Source of the DNA: Chloroflexota bacterium
Lineage (GTDB): Bacteria; Chloroflexota; Limnocylindria; Limnocylindrales; CSP1-4
NCBI GenBank assembly: GCA_021802185.1
Contig: JAKAAV010000066.1
Span: forward strand, 1-8,920
Direction of reading: 5' to 3'
DNA length: 8,920 bases
This document shows positions 5,477-8,920 of this stretch, in pieces. Numbering within the stretch: position 1 is the stretch's first letter; each line of letters opens with the position of its first letter. The notes under the pieces are model-generated. The model had not been told where the DNA came from. It saw only the letters and a list, made by a program, of their open reading frames with translations, and searched no databases. The position numbers and the translations under genes were made by a program.

Positions 5477-5794
5477 CGCACCGCTCACCACTCACATGGA
5501 CCACGAGTTCGGCCCCTGGCCCCTCACTGTTGCCCCTGACGGCCACCCACCCGGCGGTCAGCAGGAGCAGGCTCAGCGCAGCTGTCCCCCCGCAGCTCGC
5601 GATCGGCGCCAATGTCGCGTCGCTGGGCAGCGGAGGCTGACGTAGAACTCCGATCAGGCGCCCCGAGGCCCGGGCGAGGGCGAGGGCGAGCCGAAGCGCC
5701 TCGCGGATGGCGGGCGCGCGCCATCCGGGGGCGCGTCGCATGAATCATGGTGCGGTTGTCGAGGGTGAGTTCATCCAAAGAGGACGCTCGGGTT
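5477..5794. other. Intergenic stretch before the transporter pair
   Basis: About 320 bp. It holds a hexamer tandem repeat GGGCGA x3 (5672-5689) and a 9-bp hairpin at 5704-5727. A minus-strand frame at 5415-5741 encodes one hydrophobic stretch (TAALSLLLLTAGWVAV), but it overlaps the 3' end of the small gene antisense, has no ribosome-binding site and matches no family I know, so I do not call it. Confidence 0.5.
5704..5727 (+). terminator. 9-bp hairpin upstream of the transporter genes
   Basis: CGGATGGCG (5704-5712) pairs perfectly with CGCCATCCG (5719-5727) around a 6-nt GC loop. It could end transcripts from the left or be a 5' leader structure of the transporter mRNA. No T tract follows. 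Confidence 0.3.
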
Positions 5795-7036
5795 GTGGCT
5801 GATCCACGTCCCCCCGTCTTGCGCGACCTGACGAGCGCTGGCTCGGCCCGCGTCGCGGCGACGTTCTTTGGCCTCGGTTCACTCGTCTTCGGATTGCTCC
5901 TGGCCTACCTGGCCATCGTCCTCATCGACTCGTTCAGCACGATCTGCCTCATCTTCTTCCTGGCCTGGCTGCTCGCCTTCGTCGTCTCCCCGCTCGTCGA
6001 CGTCATCGCCCGCCGGCTTCCGATCGGCGGCCGCATCGCGGCGATCGCGCTGGTGTACCTCGTGATCACCGCCGGGATCGTCGCGCTCGTGATCGGGATC
6101 GCCTCGATTGGCGCCGCAGAGGTGACTGACTTCCTCGGGCGCACGGCCGAGACGACCGCCCGCGTGAACGCCACGCTCGCGACTGTCCAGTCCACCCTCC
6201 GGATCGATCCTGCGGTGCTCAACCTGCCGGCCCTCTTCCAGCGGGCCGCGACGACGGTCATCCCGCAGGTCACGGCTTCGTTCGCCGGCCAGATCCAGTC
6301 GATCGCCGGGGCGACCATCGCGGTGCTCGGGAACCTGTTCATCGTCGTCATCCTCTCGCTCTACATGGTCGCCGGCAGCCGGGGAATCCTCGACAAGGTC
6401 AACCGGATCGTGCCGAACCGGTACACCGGCGAGCTCGAGCTGATCGAACGAACGGTCTCGCACGCCTTTGGCGGGTTCCTGCGCACCCAGGTCATTCTGG
6501 TCGTGGTCCAGATCGTCCTGACGATCTCCGTGGGACTCATCTTCGGGTTGCCGTACCTGTTCCTGACGGGGATCGTCTCGGCGCTCGCGATGTTCATCCC
6601 GTTCTTCGGACCGCCGATCGCCCTCTTCCCGCCGATCCTCATGGCTGCCCTGTTCCGCCCCGGAGTGCTCATCCCAGTCGCGCTCATCCTCTTCGGGGTC
6701 CAGACGGTCCTCGTGAATGTCGGCCAGCCGCGGCTCATGCGCCACAGCATCGGCCTGCACCCGATCCTCGTCCTCCTCGCCCTGCTCGTCGGCGCCCAGG
6801 TCGCGGGCCTCTGGGGCGCGATCTTCGGGATCCCGATCGTTGCCGTCGGGGCGATCCTCGTGGGCTACTTCATCGACCTCCGGGCGGTCGCCGAGGTCGA
6901 GGGAGTGGATGTCGAGACGGTCGCCGCCGAGCTGCTCGCCACGGACCCGGGTATGAGCCCTGAGCAGGTCGTGGCCATTGCCGCCGATCGAGCCGAGGCC
7001 GCCCAGGCCGCGAGGAGCGATGGAGCGACCACGTGA
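5795..7036 (+). CDS. AI-2E family transporter (YdbO/PerM/TqsA-like)
   Basis: An integral membrane protein of 413 residues with about eight membrane segments, of the usual length for this family. The first segments are FFGLGSLVFGLLLAYLAIVL and then a pair around AWLLAFVVSPLVDVIARRLP. A soluble, mostly helical part follows (EVTDFLGRTAETTARVNATL), then the C-terminal bundle with IPFFGPPIALFPP (268-280), LHPILVLLALLVGAQVAG and LWGAIFGIPIVAVGAIL, which are hallmark family stretches. Members have been linked to autoinducer-2 export or to Na+/H+ antiport; the substrate here is unknown. The tail (about 365-413) is acidic and Ala-rich. The frame extends to ATG 5747, but GTG 5795 is preferred because AAAGAGGA lies 10 nt upstream; ATG 5747 has no such site. 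The stop TGA (7034-7036) overlaps the start of the next gene, so the two are translated as a coupled pair. Confidence 0.9.
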   Translation: MADPRPPVLRDLTSAGSARVAATFFGLGSLVFGLLLAYLAIVLIDSFSTICLIFFLAWLLAFVVSPLVDVIARRLPIGGRIAAIALVYLVITAGIVALVIGIASIGAAEVTDFLGRTAETTARVNATLATVQSTLRIDPAVLNLPALFQRAATTVIPQVTASFAGQIQSIAGATIAVLGNLFIVVILSLYMVAGSRGILDKVNRIVPNRYTGELELIERTVSHAFGGFLRTQVILVVVQIVLTISVGLIFGLPYLFLTGIVSALAMFIPFFGPPIALFPPILMAALFRPGVLIPVALILFGVQTVLVNVGQPRLMRHSIGLHPILVLLALLVGAQVAGLWGAIFGIPIVAVGAILVGYFIDLRAVAEVEGVDVETVAAELLATDPGMSPEQVVAIAADRAEAAQAARSDGATT

Positions 7037-8526
7037 TGGGTGGGCGCCCTGGGTCCGAGCCATCCCACCCGACAGGGGTTGAGGCAAGCCGCCAACGTCA
7101 GCCTGGGTTCGCCCCACTGGTCGAGCCGGCGCCGGGCACGATCGGCGTCCTCCGCAACCGTCGCTTCCTGTCGCTGTGGCTGGCCCAGCTCGCCACCCAG
7201 ATCGGCGGGAACATGGTCCTGTACGGGCTCACCGTGCTGGTGTTCACCGAGACTCGCCTGACCTCGGCCACCAGCCTGCTGATCCTGACGTTCCTGGTCC
7301 CGGGTGTCATCTTCGGGGCGGTGGCGGGGGTCCTGGTCGACCGGTTCGACCGTCGCACGATCCTCATCCTCACCAACATCCTGCGCGGGCTCGCCCTTCT
7401 CGCGATGGTGCTGGTGAGCTCGAACGTGCTCCTCGTGTACCTGCTGAACATCGTCGTCTCCACGGTCACGACGTTCTTTGCGCCCGCCGAGGCCGCCATG
7501 ATTCCCGAGCTCGTCGAGCGGGACCAGCTCCTCCAGGCGAACACGCTGTTCATGATCACGCTGAACGGCTCGATCGCCCTCGGGTTCGCCCTCCTTGGCC
7601 CGGTCCTGGTCAGCCTCGCCGGCGCCCCCTTGCTGATCGCCATCGTTGGCGGGCTGTACCTCGTGGCCGCAGTCCTGACCATGACCCTGCCGGCCTCACC
7701 GGCCGGGCGCAGCGCCGCAGGCGCCGTCGGCGGCGCCGGGACCGCCGTGGCTCAGACGTTCTCGCAACTCCGCGAGGGCCTCGACTACATCCGCAGCAAC
7801 CCGGGCATCCGCTGGTCTCTCGCCTACCTCACGGTTGCCGCATCGCTCATCGGCGTCCTCGGCGCACTCGGCCCCTCCTTCGCCACCTCCGTGCTCGGGC
7901 TCAGCGCGACCGACTTCGTGGTGGTGGTCCTGCCCCTCGGCATCGGCGTCGTGATCGGCATCCTCGCCCTCAACGTCTACGGCAAGTACCTGCCGCGGCA
8001 ACGCGTCATCGACGGCGGCCTGCTGACGCTGGCCCTCTCGCTGGCCGTCATCGCCAGCGCGGCACCCCTCGCGCGCCTCCTGCAGCACGCCACGATCACC
8101 GCCTCGCCGCAGCTCGGCTCGATGATCTCGGTCCTCTCGATCGTGGTGGCTGTCGCCGTGGTCGCCGGCGTGGCCTATGCCTTCGTCGGCATCCCGTCGC
8201 AGACGCGGCTCCAGGAGGAGATCCCGGCCGATGTGCGGGGCCGGGTCTTCGGCGTGCTCAACACCCTGGTCAGCATCGCCAGCTTCCTGCCGATCATCCT
8301 CGTCGGACCGCTGGCGGACCTCATCGGCACCGCCGCGGTCATGCTGCTCGCGGCGGGCGCAGTCGGCATCACGGGGATCGTGTCACTCATCAGGGTGTGG
8401 CCAACCGATCGCGTGTCGGCGGTCCCCAAACGCCTGATCGCTCCCGTCGCGCCATTAGCAGTTCACAAGGTGCTGGTCTCCCTGGAGCCGGAGCCCGAGA
8501 AGATCGAGTCAGCGACACGCGAGTAG
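7033..8526 (+). CDS. MFS permease, MFS_3/EntS-like
   Basis: A 12-segment major facilitator superfamily exporter of 497 residues. After a 35-residue polar N-terminus come the segments LWLAQLATQIGGNMVLYGL and SLLILTFLVPGVIFGAVAG. The MFS motif A is GVLVDRFDRR (98-107 from the ATG). AFVGIPSQTRLQEEIPAD and VRGRVFGVLNTLVSIASFLP form the equivalent part in the second half, as in the MFS_3 group, which includes the enterobactin exporter EntS and macrolide exporters. Cytoplasmic loop residues about 228-248 separate the halves. Proton-driven efflux of a small molecule is likely; the cargo is unknown. GTG 7033 and ATG 7036 are adjacent in-frame starts. Both overlap the AI-2E stop, and GGAG at 7022-7025 serves either, so expression is coupled to the transporter upstream. 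The C-terminal 50 residues are polar and probably cytoplasmic. Confidence 0.9.
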   Translation: MMGGRPGSEPSHPTGVEASRQRQPGFAPLVEPAPGTIGVLRNRRFLSLWLAQLATQIGGNMVLYGLTVLVFTETRLTSATSLLILTFLVPGVIFGAVAGVLVDRFDRRTILILTNILRGLALLAMVLVSSNVLLVYLLNIVVSTVTTFFAPAEAAMIPELVERDQLLQANTLFMITLNGSIALGFALLGPVLVSLAGAPLLIAIVGGLYLVAAVLTMTLPASPAGRSAAGAVGGAGTAVAQTFSQLREGLDYIRSNPGIRWSLAYLTVAASLIGVLGALGPSFATSVLGLSATDFVVVVLPLGIGVVIGILALNVYGKYLPRQRVIDGGLLTLALSLAVIASAAPLARLLQHATITASPQLGSMISVLSIVVAVAVVAGVAYAFVGIPSQTRLQEEIPADVRGRVFGVLNTLVSIASFLPIILVGPLADLIGTAAVMLLAAGAVGITGIVSLIRVWPTDRVSAVPKRLIAPVAPLAVHKVLVSLEPEPEKIESATRE

Positions 8527-8610
8527 GCGGCCCCGCTGCACATCGCGATGCGCCCTGGCGGGCACAGCACGATGCTCAGGCCGCCACTCGTCCGACGTAT
8601 GTCAGCCCTG
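8527..8610. other. Convergent intergenic region
   Basis: About 84 bp (125 bp if the minus-strand gene ends at 8652) between the MFS permease and a minus-strand gene that converge here. A short palindrome, CATCGCGATG (8541-8550), is visible, but there is no stem-loop with a T tract that would be a clear terminator for either gene. Confidence 0.4.
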
Positions 8611-8651
8611 TTACGCCGCCGTGCCGCCCGACGTCTGTGGTCGTCGCAGGA

Positions 8652-8920
8652 TCAGCGCTCCCGGCGGCGCGCACGGCTCGGCATCCGCATCCGGGCAGGA
8701 CGGCGTCGTGCGCCCGTTCGGCGCTGCCTCGCTCGGTGACTGCTCCGCGATTGGGACGCCGTCGGGGAGGCGGCCTCGGGGCGAGTCTCAGCGGTCCGCG
8801 GCTCCTCGAGGAGCTCGGCAAACAACGCGCGGTAGGCGACCACGGCCTGCCGGAGATCCTCCGTGCTGACCTGGCTCCGGGCGTGGCGGAGCGCGATCGC
8901 GCGAGCGGCGCGGTCATGCT
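8652..8920 (-). CDS. C-terminal end of an unidentified protein, possibly frameshifted
   Basis: The minus strand enters from the right edge in a coding-looking frame: HDRAARAIALRHARSQVS, then TEDLRQAVVAYRALFAELLEEPR, a regular amphipathic helical pattern. From about 8770 downwards this frame turns into an arginine-rich tail (SSHRARQRRTGARRRP) and stops at 8654-8652. A neighbouring minus frame then reads more naturally (IAEQSPSEAAPNGRTTPS, later PGALILRRPQTSGGTAA) and stops at TAA 8613-8611, with about 82% of codons ending in G or C against about 72% in the first frame. The real end may therefore be 8611 with one indel between about 8700 and 8770. The visible part matches no domain I can name, and the start lies outside the window. 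Confidence 0.6.
   Translation of the reverse strand, partial: HDRAARAIALRHARSQVSTEDLRQAVVAYRALFAELLEEPRTAETRPEAASPTASQSRSSHRARQRRTGARRRPARMRMPSRARRRER

Noticed and set aside
5415..5741. Minus-strand 108-residue ORF with one hydrophobic segment
   Set aside because: It overlaps the small lysine-rich gene antisense, has no ribosome-binding site and no family resemblance; the hydrophobic stretch can arise from GC-rich shadow reading.
5879..7117. 412-codon minus-strand ORF rich in Asp, Glu and Arg
   Set aside because: It is the antisense mirror of the hydrophobic AI-2E transporter; its composition is an artefact.

Overview
The window is uniformly GC-rich bacterial DNA with strong G/C preference at third codon positions, GTG starts, a start codon placed right behind a -10 element, and a tRNA gene that encodes its own CCA. 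This fits a high-GC actinobacterial or Chloroflexota-like genome. The sequence alone does not settle the phylum, and I do not name a species.

Left part (1-3779): a Nudix ADP-ribose pyrophosphatase (N-terminal part only, minus strand, running off the left edge) is divergent from a PHP-domain metallohydrolase of the CehA/McbA type. The two share a 20-bp intergenic space with a -10-like element on each strand. The PHP gene is followed by a large soluble diguanylate cyclase with GAF-like sensor domains and a C-terminal GGDEF domain that keeps both its active site and its inhibitory I-site. A strong Shine-Dalgarno sequence and a 30-codon reading frame that overlaps its start by GTGA precede it. 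A tRNA-Asn(GUU) gene follows directly.

Middle part (3780-5164): about 1.4 kb with no intact gene. It holds a tandem 12-bp repeat, a long GC-rich hairpin, the decayed C-terminal PxKF domain of a surface protein (minus strand, broken by one extra base in a G run), a short fragment resembling the N-terminus of a GT4-type glycosyltransferase, and a perfect 17-nt operator-like palindrome. It looks like an accessory or decaying patch next to a tRNA.

Right part (5165-8920): a small lysine-rich conserved-looking protein of unknown function, then a translationally coupled pair of membrane proteins (an AI-2E family transporter and a 12-TM MFS_3-type permease whose starts and stops overlap). Last comes the C-terminal end of an unidentified minus-strand gene entering from the right edge, with signs of a frameshift near its end.

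I see no CRISPR array, transposase, toxin-antitoxin pair or defence cassette. Several places (about 900-960, 1684, 4467-4471, 8700-8770) show reading-frame breaks that could be real decay or assembly indels. I did not find a convincing undescribed system. The most unusual items are the overlapping divergent promoter, the decayed tRNA-adjacent patch and the small unknown protein.
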